Program-made: the position numbers and the translations under genes
Part shown: one piece after another, positions 47,886 to 59,419 of the stretch
Position numbering within the stretch: the stretch's first letter is position 1
Layout of the letters: each line of letters opens with the position of its first letter
DNA from: Sodiomyces alkalinus F11
Taxonomy: Eukaryota > Ascomycota > Sordariomycetes > Glomerellales > Plectosphaerellaceae
Reading direction: 5' to 3'
DNA: 64,000 nt
Assembly (NCBI RefSeq): GCF_003711515.1
Contig: NW_021167088.1
Coordinates: forward strand, 1,719,237-1,783,236
The notes under the pieces: generated by a model
Seen by the model: the letters and a program-made list of their open reading frames with translations, nothing else
What the model was told of the DNA's origin: nothing
Database searches by the model: none

Positions 47886-48728
47886 ATTGATTTAAGGTCG
47901 CGCCGTCCCTCTTTTGTCGTGTCCAGGATCAAGGGTCGGTCGGGATGGTCAGGTACGATGTACGCCAGAGAAGAAAAAAAGGGAGGTTTAGATATTATGT
48001 TTCTTTATTCCGCCTAAGTTATAAACCACGGACTCGGGAGTGAGTTATCGAGGTGGTGGAAGAGGTGGCTGTTGACGGCGATATAACAATTGTTTATAAA
48101 AAATATTATTTAATTAGAACATTGCATAAAGGGATGTTTATGGAGACGAAAAGCCGCCGAAAAACAACATTGATCGGAAGTACTCAGGGGTACATACGAT
48201 GTGGCGACAACGGTCGGTCGCGAATGACAAATAGGGGTCAGCAAGTCTTTCGGCTTTCGACGGTTCCTGCATTAACATTTGGTCCGTCGGCTAAGGTACG
48301 TGGTACTTTGTACTATGTCTTTAAGGCTGTAGGACACTATGTAACTCTGTACTCGGTACTTTAAACGTTATGTGTCGACTCGCTCGACTTTTCGACCCTT
48401 GCTTTTGCCATCTAAGGTATTTGTTTGAGACGTCAGCTGTCCATATTCAATAGCGCTGCCATCGCGAGTCTTGCCCACACAACATCCACTACGCTTGCTT
48501 CCTTTCTCTGTCTGTGACACTTTGATTCACGAGGACCACCCATCCTATCTGACGGAAAAGGAAGAGGGGTGCTAGACCGGTGTTGGGACGAGTGGTTTTC
48601 AGTGGACTGACTGTCTGACTGGACCTGACTGGACCTGACCGAATTCACTGTTAACTGGCTCGACCAGTGTAAGTTGTGATGGTTGTCGCTCATATTTTGC
48701 ACGTTCACGCGCCTGTCGACCTGACTGA

Positions 48729-48757
48729 CTCTCTCTTTCTCTCTCTCTCTCTCTCTC
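48729..48757. repeat. CT microsatellite
   Basis: An almost uninterrupted CT dinucleotide tract of about 28 bp within non-coding DNA. Confidence 0.85.
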
Positions 48758-50930
48758 AGTAGCCGAACGATTGCCTCCGTGCTTCGAACTTCGCCCCATC
48801 CATTTCTTGCAACACTAATAAGAACTACATACCTACCCGGCGACTGCCGCCCCACATTGCCTGGGTAGTCCACCCATCTACCGAACCACCCCGGGGCCTT
48901 TTTTCACCCCAACATCCAAACATGACATCGGTCGACGATGGGCTTAGCGCGTCGTCTACCGGGCAAGGGGGGCAGTCTATTCGGACAGTTCCCCACGATG
49001 CACATGTATGTACGGAGCAGAGGTAGGCGCGGACGTGGGTGGATGATATCCCCTGGGCGAAGATGATATAGTAAGGCCGACGAAGCCGCCGGCTTGGGGG
49101 TCTCTTCGTCTGCTGCCGCTTCTGCTTCCTGCTTTTTCATACCGGTTATGATCTTATGATCAGGTTCCTCGATTACGGGCAAGAGACGTTACTTTCCTTC
49201 ACCCTACACTTACCGAATACCACCGTCCCATTTCTTGATTGCTCCTCGAAAAGACTCCGTCATCTGTCTCTTGAATCACTCTTGGTTAGAGCTCTCCCTT
49301 ACCTCCTCATCTCCACTCTTCCCACAGCAGCCCACGCGCACTAGGTCGCGCAGGCTGAGGCTCGGTCTCAGTTTCAGTGCCAGCCTCATTCTCAGTCTCA
49401 TATTCCTTCTTCACTTCTAGCCTTTCCCTATTCAAAATCCATCTTCTTCGCGAGCAGGCCTCGTCTATCTGCCAGCCTACGAAGTCGGAGTACTTTGTAC
49501 AGACTACATATTCGCACAATACACCGAACCCAACGCCTTCCCGATAAGGCCTCGATCGCCCGTCCCAGTTGTCCGTGTGGCCGGGATCTCCACCACCGGC
49601 GTAACCCGCGTGCCTCCGGGGTAAGTGGCTAGTTACATGTAACATGTGTTCCAGCTCCCAGCCCAGCTCTCCAGTACCCCCCTTTCTCGTGTTTCGTTCC
49701 CTCGCATTCCCGGCTGTGCCTCTGCGTCTCTGCTGCTCTGCCCCTCATTCTCTGCCGTCTCTGTCCACCTTGCTACCGCCCTGGATCTTTTGTCTACCCC
49801 TCCTCTCACAAGTCCCGACTCCCGAGGCCGCGTCTCCTCCTCCTAAGAGGTCTCGTATAAGCGAGAACACATATTGGGAAAGACGTTCTCTACCTGGCAT
49901 GCATCAGTGATTCTCTGCCAGCTGTAAGTGAGACGCAAGTCAACAGGTCAACAGGCCACAGGTCGCAAGTCACAGGTGGAACCAGGAGCTCAGAACATTG
50001 GCGATGCCGAGAGTCCGGATCGACGGTAGCATCAACGACGGGGGCTGGATTGCAGTGGTATTATTGCCGATCCATTCACCGTGCCCGGGCTGTCTTCCCA
50101 AGGTACCCATTAAACTGTCCCCCAGAAGCCAAGTGGCCATCATTGCATTCAAATGCTCGTCCGGTCAATATAAAGGGTGATGGGTCTAGAGTGGACTAGA
50201 GTGGAAGGAATATAAATCACTTCTTGTTCCTTGAGTCTGGACTGGCAGGCACTTGGTCTTTTTATCACTATCACCTTCCCTGTTTTTGTACCCCTTCATT
50301 CCCCTTCTCTTTCCATTCCCATCGCCAGGTCAGTGGCCACTAAGCATCAAATCACTCATTCTCTTCTAACGGGGTATAAGAGAAAACAAAACAGAAAGAC
50401 TTCTCTTCTAGAGATCTCTTCAGCTTTCGAGATCCTCATTGTCATTGTCAACGCCAAAGAAGGGTACGTTGAGGTTGTCAACCCAGCGAGTTCTTGTCTG
50501 AGCCAAGGAGAGTTGACTTAAATACGTTGTTACTTTTGTCACTCGTTCCGCGATTCCCTTCCTTCCTCCTAGATAGTATACTATCAGAGTTTGTTTCCCC
50601 TTCCCGGCCCCTCGCTTGTTTGCTCGCTTAATATCTGGAGGTTTTCTTGTTTTCGCTTCCTCTGCCTAAATCCTCTCCCTTCGTCACACAACACATGCAC
50701 ACCCACTTCCCTATATTCTTCAACAATCCTTCTCCCTCCCTCCCTCCCTCCTTCCTTCTCTCTCTCTCTCATTTCAACCATCACACACTCTTTTACAAAC
50801 CATCACCTTCATTCTTAACTGAGTCCCGAGTCCTGACCAGCATCAACTTATTTAGAGTCTCTCACTCGACCAACGACGCTCCTTTTCTCCTAACCGATCC
50901 CAAAACATATCGGTGGCGTGTTGGTTCATC

Positions 50931-53294
50931 ATGATGGGCCTCGCGTCGGTCGTCACGACCTTCCTTGTGGCCTCGCGCCTCTTCTCCCTGTCGGCTGCCG
51001 CTCCCACCGCTGCCGCTGACCCTGCCCCCCAGGATAACTCCGCCACCGCTGCCTCCGACTGGTGGTTCGCTCAGATCGAGCGTGAGGGAGCTGCTGCCTT
51101 TGGTACCCAGGGCTACCAAGTCTTCCGTAATGTCAAGGACTTTGGTGCCGTCGGTGATGGCATCACCGATGACACCGATGCCATTAACCGAGCCATGTCT
51201 TCGGGCGACCGTTGCTACTTTGGCTGCGACTCGCAGACCACCACCCCCGGCCTCGTTTACTTCCCTCCCGGCATCTACCTCGTCAGCAGGCCCCTGATTC
51301 CCATGTACTACACCCACATGGTCGGCGACCTGCATAACCCCCCTACCCTGCGCGCCGCCCCCAACTTCGCCGGCATGGCCGTCGTCGACGCCAACCCCTA
51401 TGACAACCAGGGCAACAACGCCTGGACAAACCAGAACAACTTCTTCCGCCAGATGCGCAACTTCATCGTCGACCTGACCGCCCAGCCCGCCTCCACTGGC
51501 ACCGGCATCCACTGGCAGGTGGCCCAGGCCACCAGCCTGCAGAACATCGTCTTCAACATGCACCGCGGCGGCGCTCAGCAGGGCATCTTCATCGACAACG
51601 GCTCGGGCGGCTTCATGACCGACCTCGTCTTCAACGGCGGCCGGTTCGGCATGTTCATCGGCAGCCAGCAGTTCACCACACGCAACCTGACCTTCAACCA
51701 CTGCGACACCGCCATCTTCATGAACTGGAACTGGCTCTGGACCTTCCACGGCCTCAACATTAACAACTGCAACATCGGCATCAACATGGCCAACGGGGGC
51801 CACATCGACGCCCAGACCGTCGGCTCCGTCCTCCTCCTCGACAGCACCATCTGCGCCACCGATGTCGGTATCATGCAGGCCCATGACCCTTCGTCCTCCT
51901 GGACCAACGGCACTCTGATCCTCGACAATGTTGACATGTCCTCCGGCGTGCGCGCCGCCGTCCAAAACGAAGTCACCGGCCGCGTCGTCCTCGAAGGCAA
52001 CCGGGTCATCTCTTCGTGGGCCCAGGGCCGCGCTTACACCCCGCAGAACGGCGGTGAGGACATCCAGGGCCCGCAGACCGCCGTGCAGCGCCCGGCCTCG
52101 CTCGTCGATTCCAACGGCCGCTTCGTCGCCCGCAGCAAGCCCCAGTATGGTGATGTTCCCGCCTCCCGCTTCCTCCGCGCCAAGGCCCACGGTTGTGCTG
52201 GCGACGGCTCCACCGACGACACCGCCGCCATCCAGGCTCTCCTCAACAGCGCCGGCCCCGACGACGTCGTCTACTTTGACCACGGCGCCTACATCATCAC
52301 CGACACTGTGCAGGTCCCCAAGAACACCCGCATCATCGGTGAGATCTGGCCGCTCCTCATGGCCGGCGGCAACACCAACTTCCAGGACCAGGCTAACCCC
52401 AAGCCGATGCTCCGCGTCGGCCAACCGGGCGACGTCGGCACCTTCGAGATGATCGATTTCATGATCGAGACCCAGGGCCCCCAGCCGGGTGCCATCCTGA
52501 TGGAGTTCAACATCGAGGGCAGCTCCCCCGGCGCCGCCGGCCTCTGGGACGTCCACTTCCGCATCGGCGGCTCGGCCGGCACGCGCTTGCAGTCGGACAC
52601 GTGCGCTAAGACCCCTGAATTCACCACCACACCCAACCCGGAGTGCGTCGGCAGCTGGATGCTGACCCACATCACCGAGTCTTCGTCGGGCTATTTCGAG
52701 AACGTCTGGTGGTGGGTGTCGGACCACGAGCTGGACCTGCCGGGCTGGGGCCAGATCAACATATACAACGGCCGCGGCGTGCTCATCGAGTCCACCAAGG
52801 GTGCCTGGTTCTGGGGCACCGCCTCGGAGCACAACGTGTTCTACAACTACCAGTTCAACTCGGCCGACAATGTCTTCCTGGGCCACATCCAGACCGAGAC
52901 GGCCTACTTCCAGGGCAACCCGGATGCCTTGGTCCCCTTCAGCCCGCACACCGAGGGACCCTGGCTTGACCCAGACTTTGAGGCGTTTTGCTCCCAGCAC
53001 GCCATCCAGAACGGCCGCTGCGCCCGTACCTGGGGCGTCAGGGCCATCGACTCTAACCACATCTTTCTGTTCGGCGCTGGCATGTACTCCTTCTTCGACA
53101 ACTATGCCCAGCAGTGCGTCCCGGAGAACAACTGCCAGGACCACATGACTTTGCTCGAGAACAGCTCGGTTCACTTTTACGGCATCAGCACCAAGGCGGC
53201 CGTCAGCATGATTACCGTTGAGGGGAACAATGTCGCCCTTGACAGGGACAACCGGAACAGTTTCTGTGCTACCTTGGCTACCTTCCAGTCATGA
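50931..53294 (+). CDS. Secreted GH55 exo-beta-1,3-glucanase, 787 aa, intronless
   Basis: The start MMGLASVVTTFLVASRLFSLSAAA gives a clean signal peptide; an ATG 18 bp upstream (MACWFI) is in frame but less likely. The protein has two pectate-lyase-like beta-helix domains, each opening with the family pattern: VFRNVKDFGAVGDGITDDTDAINRA near residue 65 and FLRAKAHGCAGDGSTDDTAAIQ near 414. Signature segments include GLVYFPPGIYLVS, SSGYFENVWWWVSDHELD and GAWFWGTASEHNVFYNYQF. The Glu of ASEH is residue 633 and corresponds to the general acid of characterised GH55 enzymes. It releases glucose or gentiobiose from beta-1,3-glucan outside the cell, either in cell-wall remodelling or in attacking other fungi. 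Length matches the family. The 770-codon frame on the other strand is a shadow. Confidence 0.95.
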   Translation: MMGLASVVTTFLVASRLFSLSAAAPTAAADPAPQDNSATAASDWWFAQIEREGAAAFGTQGYQVFRNVKDFGAVGDGITDDTDAINRAMSSGDRCYFGCDSQTTTPGLVYFPPGIYLVSRPLIPMYYTHMVGDLHNPPTLRAAPNFAGMAVVDANPYDNQGNNAWTNQNNFFRQMRNFIVDLTAQPASTGTGIHWQVAQATSLQNIVFNMHRGGAQQGIFIDNGSGGFMTDLVFNGGRFGMFIGSQQFTTRNLTFNHCDTAIFMNWNWLWTFHGLNINNCNIGINMANGGHIDAQTVGSVLLLDSTICATDVGIMQAHDPSSSWTNGTLILDNVDMSSGVRAAVQNEVTGRVVLEGNRVISSWAQGRAYTPQNGGEDIQGPQTAVQRPASLVDSNGRFVARSKPQYGDVPASRFLRAKAHGCAGDGSTDDTAAIQALLNSAGPDDVVYFDHGAYIITDTVQVPKNTRIIGEIWPLLMAGGNTNFQDQANPKPMLRVGQPGDVGTFEMIDFMIETQGPQPGAILMEFNIEGSSPGAAGLWDVHFRIGGSAGTRLQSDTCAKTPEFTTTPNPECVGSWMLTHITESSSGYFENVWWWVSDHELDLPGWGQINIYNGRGVLIESTKGAWFWGTASEHNVFYNYQFNSADNVFLGHIQTETAYFQGNPDALVPFSPHTEGPWLDPDFEAFCSQHAIQNGRCARTWGVRAIDSNHIFLFGAGMYSFFDNYAQQCVPENNCQDHMTLLENSSVHFYGISTKAAVSMITVEGNNVALDRDNRNSFCATLATFQS

Positions 53295-54156
53295 TCTCGG
53301 GGGGGTTTTTTTTCGCTCTCCTTTTCTCTCCCGAACGGATGGACGGATGAAGACTTTTTCTTTTCCCACTTTAGCTGCAGATGTCTCCAGCGCTGCTGAC
53401 CGGTCGTGTTTTCCTCCCTTTGCTCTTTCCACTTTCGTAGATACCCTATGTTCGCCCCCTCGACATCCCCTCGGCTTTTTTCTTTTCGCCCGTCCTCGAC
53501 TTATGGTCTCAGGGTGTGGCTTGATTGTGTTTTACTGGTCTTGCTGAACTGGAGGGGAATCAAGAATACCATGTGCTCGAGGGGAAGGGTTGACCTAACG
53601 AAGCGGCAGGAAATGGGGTGCCGAGACTTCCAAGTTCCAGGCATGCCGCATGCAATTGCAGACGGATGTATATAGCTAAGCTGTCTAATGAAAAGTCTTT
53701 TTCTGGTAGTCCCAATCATGGCTCGACTTTGTAGGAGACATAGAGAGCATCACTTGCATCGAGTTCACTGACAAGCGAAGATAAGAGTTGGCAAGTTCAT
53801 GTTAGAACCTGGGAACCGTCGGCGTGATCGGTGTGTCCGATAGAATTCGGTGTAGCTTAGGTAAACTCAAGGTGTGCCGGTATTGTTTCGGTATTGTTTC
53901 GGTGTGGCAAAAGTACGAAAACGTGAGTAGTCAGCTGACTCGCTTATGTGGAGCGGGGAAGTAGTACCTTGGGAGGTACGTACCCTCACAGCAGGCAGAC
54001 GTCATAGCTGGCTCCAAAGTTTCCAATTTCCTTGGCAATTCCCAGTTTCACCTTCAGCTTTATCCCTTCATTCAGTCCTTGCACAAACACCACGGATTGC
54101 AACTACGCTGTCAATGCAATAACGCAGGAATATACCGCCTGCCCTCCATCACCATC
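53295..54156. other. Intergenic; short direct repeats only
   Basis: This is the GH55 3' flank and the promoter of the next gene. A G run and T run follow the stop (53298-53313). A TATTGTTTCGG direct repeat lies at about 53880-53902. No gene recognised. Confidence 0.5.
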
Positions 54157-55326
54157 ATGGACGACACCCCACCGTCGACGAACCTCCGCTCGTCTGCCAA
54201 AACCCGCCGGGCCCTCGCCGAAGAACGACACGCCATGTCTTCCTCCTCGCCGTCGTCTCCCTATCCTCCTTCCACCGCCACGACAGGCTCCCTGGTACCG
54301 ACAAGACGCAACTCTCCTTTCCTTCCCACACCACTCGAGACCGCCATCCTGGCCCTCTTCCCCGCCCTCCTCGCCTTCGGGACCCTCTTCTCCGTCCTCT
54401 CCCCGCAAGTGCGCCGCGCCGAGTTCGACCCGACCACCCAATCCCACGCGCAACATCCGGACGAGGCGCCGGGCTACTTCGCGCGAAAAGATAACCTGTT
54501 GAACGTCTTCTTCGTCAAGAGGGGGTGGTTCTGGACTACCGTCGCTTTCGCCGCTTTCGTCCTCACCCACCCCACCTTCCGCGGCGGTCGCGGTGCCGGC
54601 GGCGGCTCTTCCCCGAAGCGATTCGTCACCGCGTGCACCAGATGGGCCCTGATTACGGGCGCCTGGTTCGCGGCGACGCAGTGGTGCTTTGGCCCGCCGT
54701 TGATTGATCGCCATTTCATGTTGACGGGGGGCCGGTGTGAGGTCGTGTTGCAGGAGGCGCGGGAGCTGGAGAAGGCCGCCGCTTTGGATACGGGGCACGT
54801 GCTTAGCGCGCTTGCGTGCAAGTCTGCCGGTGGGGCGTGGAAGGGCGGCCATGACATCTCGGGTCATGTGTTCATGCTTGTGCTCTCCAGTGGCTTTCTC
54901 CTTTCCGAGGTCGGTTGGGTGTATTGGCGGCACCGGGGACGGAGGGATGATCGCAGCATCGTTATGCACGATAGGGCTGTCAAGGGAGCTGGTGTTGAGG
55001 CTGATTCCACGACGGAGAGGACTGGGGGTCGCCCAGAAGATGCTCTCGCTCTTGGGGGGAAGGCAGTGGCCGTAGTGGTTGGTTTGAACTGCTGGATGTT
55101 GCTCATGACCGCCATCTACTTTCATACTTGGTTTGAGAAGGTACGTGCCATTATGACAAGACTTGAAGAGTGGGTTGCACATTGTGGAAGGCGGAAAGTT
55201 GCTGACTATTTGTCTCTTGGATAGGTTACGGGCCTTGTCGCTTCCGCCATTGCACTCTACGCCGTTTACATCCTACCCAGGTTCGTCCCTGCCCTGCGCC
55301 AGATCGTTGGTCTGCCAGGAGCATGA
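54157..55326 (+). CDS. SCS3/FIT2 family ER protein (lipid-droplet formation), 361 aa
   Basis: Model: join(54157..55140,55225..55326); GTACGT donor and ATAG acceptor join YFHTWFEK to VTGLVASAIALYAVYILPRF. FIT2/Scs3 proteins are multi-pass ER membrane proteins with acyl-CoA diphosphatase activity, needed for lipid-droplet budding and normal phospholipid metabolism. The visible signature is GGHDISGHVFMLVLSSGFL with His232 and His237, and the second catalytic His323 in YFHTWFEK. Hydrophobic spans include LETAILALFPALLAFGTLF, WFWTTVAFAAFVL, ALITGAWFAATQW and LNCWMLLMTAIYF. The first about 45 residues are Ser/Pro-rich and cytosolic. I chose the ATG at 54157 (MDDTPPSTN); an in-frame ATG lies upstream at 54079. 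Confidence 0.9.
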
Positions 55327-58300
55327 TAGATAGCAAGCGTCCCGGAGCCCTCCAAATCATATCGGACTCCCATTCTCATTCGAAGACGATCCGAGGAATA
55401 CGACCGCCTCGTCGTCTTATATAGATACTTCCCTTTTCCCCCCCTACTTCTTGTCTTGGTCGAACATTTAATGTGAACTAGGGGGAGATGGGAGACATAC
55501 GTGGACTCGATGCATCCGACACCTTCTCGGGAGAGATAGATGAGTGACGAATAGAAAGATACCAATTCCCGACTTCAAACTGCACAGCTGTGACGTCCAG
55601 TCTTCTTCAATCGGTCTCTGCTCACATATCATCGCAGACTCGTCTTCGTTTGACGTGCGGCAATATCCAGCAATGCAACAAGGGGAGCAAGCCGCAAACG
55701 CCTGTGCCTGCACCTATGTTTCGGTCAGTACCTACTTCCAAGTGAAGCCCCAATGAGAGACCAGGGTAGGAGAAACGGGGATTCAACATGCGTACCTAGG
55801 ACTCGTCTTCCTCCCATCATACTGCTTCCCTATCACAGCATCAGGCAGAGAGGAACAGACGGGTAGAAAGACGGCTATTTCCACGATATCCTTCTGCCCT
55901 TCACTGGCACTCGACCATGCTCTTTCGCCTGTTGGGCCTCATTTAATGAGGTCAGGCTGATCTAAGCCTCCGGACGTGCGAACCCGTGGACTAGCGGACT
56001 AGTGGACCAAGCTCGACCTGGTGTTTGCAAGCGTCGTTCGCAAGCCTCTCGCCACCAGGACCAGGACCAAACTGGGGGGGCACCGTACCATGGTCCCATT
56101 AGCGATTCCGACTTCGGATTTCCCGATGCCTTCCGCGGGGTGCACCGGAAAACATCTTATGAATCGAGAACTACGGCGACTGCTCTATCGGGTCAGGGGC
56201 CAGGGCACTATAATCGACGCTCTTGGACCGGGCAAGAACTACGAAGAACCGTTTGGACGGGATTTTTTTCCACGGGATCCATGGTACCGTCCGGTAGCCG
56301 GCGATTCTCACCCCCCTGGCTCTCGCCTATGATGCCCTCTCCACAGGCCATGATGACTTTGCAACGCTTCAGTCTGCCGTGTATGTTTTCTCTATGACAG
56401 GTGACAGCTTCAGGAGTCTAGGAGATGGTAAGGTGTGGTCCATGCATCCGTGGACGGTGGCATACGTGTCTCACGCCTTCGCTGGCCATAAGTGTCTCAC
56501 AGGGACTCACACCTCTTCCGTCACAAGTACGTGGAAAGAAGGAATTCGATCGTTGCGCTCGGTGACCAGACCTCAACGACGTGTTTGGTTCATGGTTCCT
56601 ATTGCTCCAAAGGTGCTGGAAGCTTACATCCAGGTCCTCTTGGCTGGTCTACTAGCCTACTATCACGCGACGTAACACTGCACAAAGTGCTTCAGTTTAT
56701 ACCAGTAACGAGAGCTGGGATCTACGAATACTCAAACTTGAGTGATCGTCACGGCTCAAAACTTTCCTTGGTCGAGTCTTGCACCAATGCACAGCTTACC
56801 CCGGGACTATTGATGCCACCTACCTGCTGCCGCATTTGAAGACAAACATTACCTCTTATGAAATCGCTGCCCCAAGTCCCCAACCCCCCCAAAAGAAAAT
56901 CCGATGAGGTAAACGCCACCCACGGTTGTCGTAGGCTAAACTGGAACCTGCAAGGTTTCTCGGCCTCATCCGCAGCGTTGCATCGAGGAGGCTCTTTCCG
57001 AACACGATGAATCGGAGCATATGACCGTGGACCCCATCACTGGATCACTGGCAGCGGCATACTGTAGGTGTATGTCGATTATTCTCTACCTACACCACGC
57101 AGGCGGGATTTGGTGAACCCCCACTTCACATGCAAACATCCGACTCTCTGCCAGTAGGATCCATGCCACGCCACTTTGACCCGAAGGAAAAACGAACTGG
57201 TCATTTTTCCCCCTTCGTCCTTTTTTTTTTTTTGCTTGGGACGGTGCTGTACTGGTAACTAGTGTCTCGGTGTTAGTAACTTAGTACGGAAAGGGGAAAG
57301 CAGAGAGACTTTTGACAACCTGACACATGTGACCTGCTTCTGATATGTGACAATGGTAGATGGTTTGCCTTTGCCACTTCGTCTTGACGGTTGATCCGTC
57401 TTTAGCTCCCACCGTTGCAGGAGAAAAATTCCGGATCAACGCAGGCATAACGACAAACGCAAGCAAACCGACCCCGATGGCGTCTCTCCTCATCCTCCCT
57501 TAATCTTCCAGAATCCGGGACCTCCACCACCTCGCTGAGATGTGTTCGAGTTATAGCGGTCAACCCCAGATCGACTACCGTGTGTCGGTAAAAACGAATA
57601 GGAGTTCCTCGAGGGGAACTGCAACCTGCTCTGCTCCCGCCTCCAGGCGTTCAACCATTCGTGGATACGTGGTTTATGCAGAGTATTCTGCACATCTCCT
57701 TCCAGCGTCTCGCAAATCATAGTCCATCTTCAGGATGACCGTACCGGGAACCAGGTGGTTAAGGTTCTGGTTGGGCTCATGCACGATTCCAGCTTTCCGG
57801 GCGGTGGACCGGTGTTGACTGTTGACGGGCCATTGGCCATCGAGCTGTCAATGTGTCAAAGACTGGGCATTCCTGATCCTTGCAGGGTGGCCAATGCCGG
57901 TCAGCCAGGTGGGCGAGGATCCGAAGTGCGCCAAGTATTCGTTGTCTTCGCTCTTCTCTCTCGTTTTGCCTTCCCTAAGCCCTTGCCATAGGGACAAGTC
58001 AACTTGTCAAGAGGGGGGGCGGGGTCGATCTTATGCGGTATCTGAGACGCCATGCCGGCCGGGTAAAGATTCTGCTGACGGAAACATGTATACATTACAC
58101 ACTCTTGGCCATGATGCGAAGATTAGCCTGGGCAATCCAGTAGAACCGGGCCTCCTTTAGGAAAAGACATAGTGTCCAAACGTGACAAAGTCGAAGCTAG
58201 GGCATGGTCCTTGAGATCTGGTCAGAATGATAAGGCATGTGGTCTGCCTCTTCACACTGCCTGTCATAACCCAACCCGCACCCAGGCCTCCTCGTTTTCT

Positions 58301-59419
58301 ATCCGAAGACTTTATTAGACCCTCTTTCCGTCCAAACCCTGGTAAAACGAAGATCTCTATAATCAACCCCGGCTTCCGGATTCTCCCCGGGGTGCCGTAT
58401 AAGGAGATGCCCCTACGAGAAGAGGCTCTTGGGGCCCACCCCAAGCTAACCTTTTGGGCAACGTCCCTGACGCTTTGAGAAGTGCGGGTATTTCTCTCTC
58501 TGCCTCGCAGTGTTTCTTCAAGTTGCAGGTGATATCAGGCCCCGGTCTCTGACGGGAAGGTGAAATTTGATTTTACCAAAATGTGACCTGTCTGATCCGT
58601 GAAATCATCAAGGGACGAGGGAAAGGGGGATGGACTTGATAGCTCAGCTCGTCGTATTAGAAAGACAACGGTCACCTTATTTTATGTTTGAGCTCGCTAA
58701 CCGTCTCGTGGTCGTTTTCTTTTGTTCTCGACTGGAAGTTCTCTTCGCAAAGAAAACTATCGTTGTCTTGGAGTGATTCTGTCATCCCGGGGAACGAGTA
58801 CGACTACGGAACGCCATCTAGGTCCCCAGACGACGCATTGCCTTACTGTTCCTCCACATATTCCACCCAAGAATCCAGGATAAGGGAAGCCGTAAAGGCT
58901 GAAGCCGAGTTAGCTAGCACCCTCCCTCTCCGTTGTCCCCCTTCTTCGGGATTCACCGCTCGTGGGCACCACTAACAATATGGCCTGTCTATCAGTCCGT
59001 AGACGTCGATATTGGGCATCTTTCACTGAGAAAACCAACGGAGGCTGACCTGATCCCGGCCGGCAGGGCCTTGTATAACCAAACACGTACTGGTCCTCGC
59101 CCTCCACCGCCGGCCAGTCACGTACAAGCCCAACCATCATAGGTTATCTCTCTTGTTGTTCTCTCCTTTGAGTTCTCTCTCGGCCGAGCTCTAAGCCCAC
59201 CGCGCATGTCTGACCGCACCGCCGAACTCTCAACCCATTCCTCTCGACGGTCTGTCTCTCGTTTCCCCGCCCTTCCATGCATACGGTAGACGACATTGCC
59301 AACTACACACTCGCAGCAGCGTCTCAGACAACGCGCAGAAGGACTCCATAGAAGGTGTAGAAGAAGCGGTGAAGGGAGGAAACCCGAAATATCACCCACC
59401 AGATAACAGAGTATACAAC
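55327..59419. other. Long intergenic stretch (about 4.1 kb) without a convincing gene
   Basis: Frames up to about 130 codons occur (for example plus strand 56.0-56.4 kb), but none shows a domain, a conserved pattern or a clean splice model. Base composition is normal and there is no RIP signature. The last 300 bp probably hold the promoter and leader of the Myb-like gene. Confidence 0.45.

Larger units (their letters stand above)
46467..50930. other. Long intergenic stretch (about 4.5 kb) containing a MITE and CT microsatellites
   Basis: No protein gene recognised on either strand. It contains the inverted-repeat element at 47565-47885, a CT tract near 48730, and the pyrimidine-rich leader (CTCCCTCCCTCCC.., CTCTCTCTC at 50730-50775) of the GH55 gene. 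Several conspicuous C runs occur (46208-46217, 47580-47591). Confidence 0.5.

Noticed and set aside
48600..48880. Minus-strand 146-codon frame with a RERERERE stretch
   Set aside because: Encoded by the CT microsatellite; nothing else in the frame looks conserved.
50862..53174. 770-codon open frame antisense to the GH55 gene
   Set aside because: Composition (Val, Gly, Asp, Ala) and position are those of an antisense shadow; the plus strand has the full GH55 signatures.
54103..55182. 359-codon frame antisense to the SCS3/FIT2 gene
   Set aside because: Shadow frame; the plus-strand protein carries the two catalytic histidine motifs.
56002..56840. Plus-strand frames of 98-131 codons at 56.0-56.8 kb
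   Set aside because: No recognisable domain, no splice model joining them, and no strand preference in composition.
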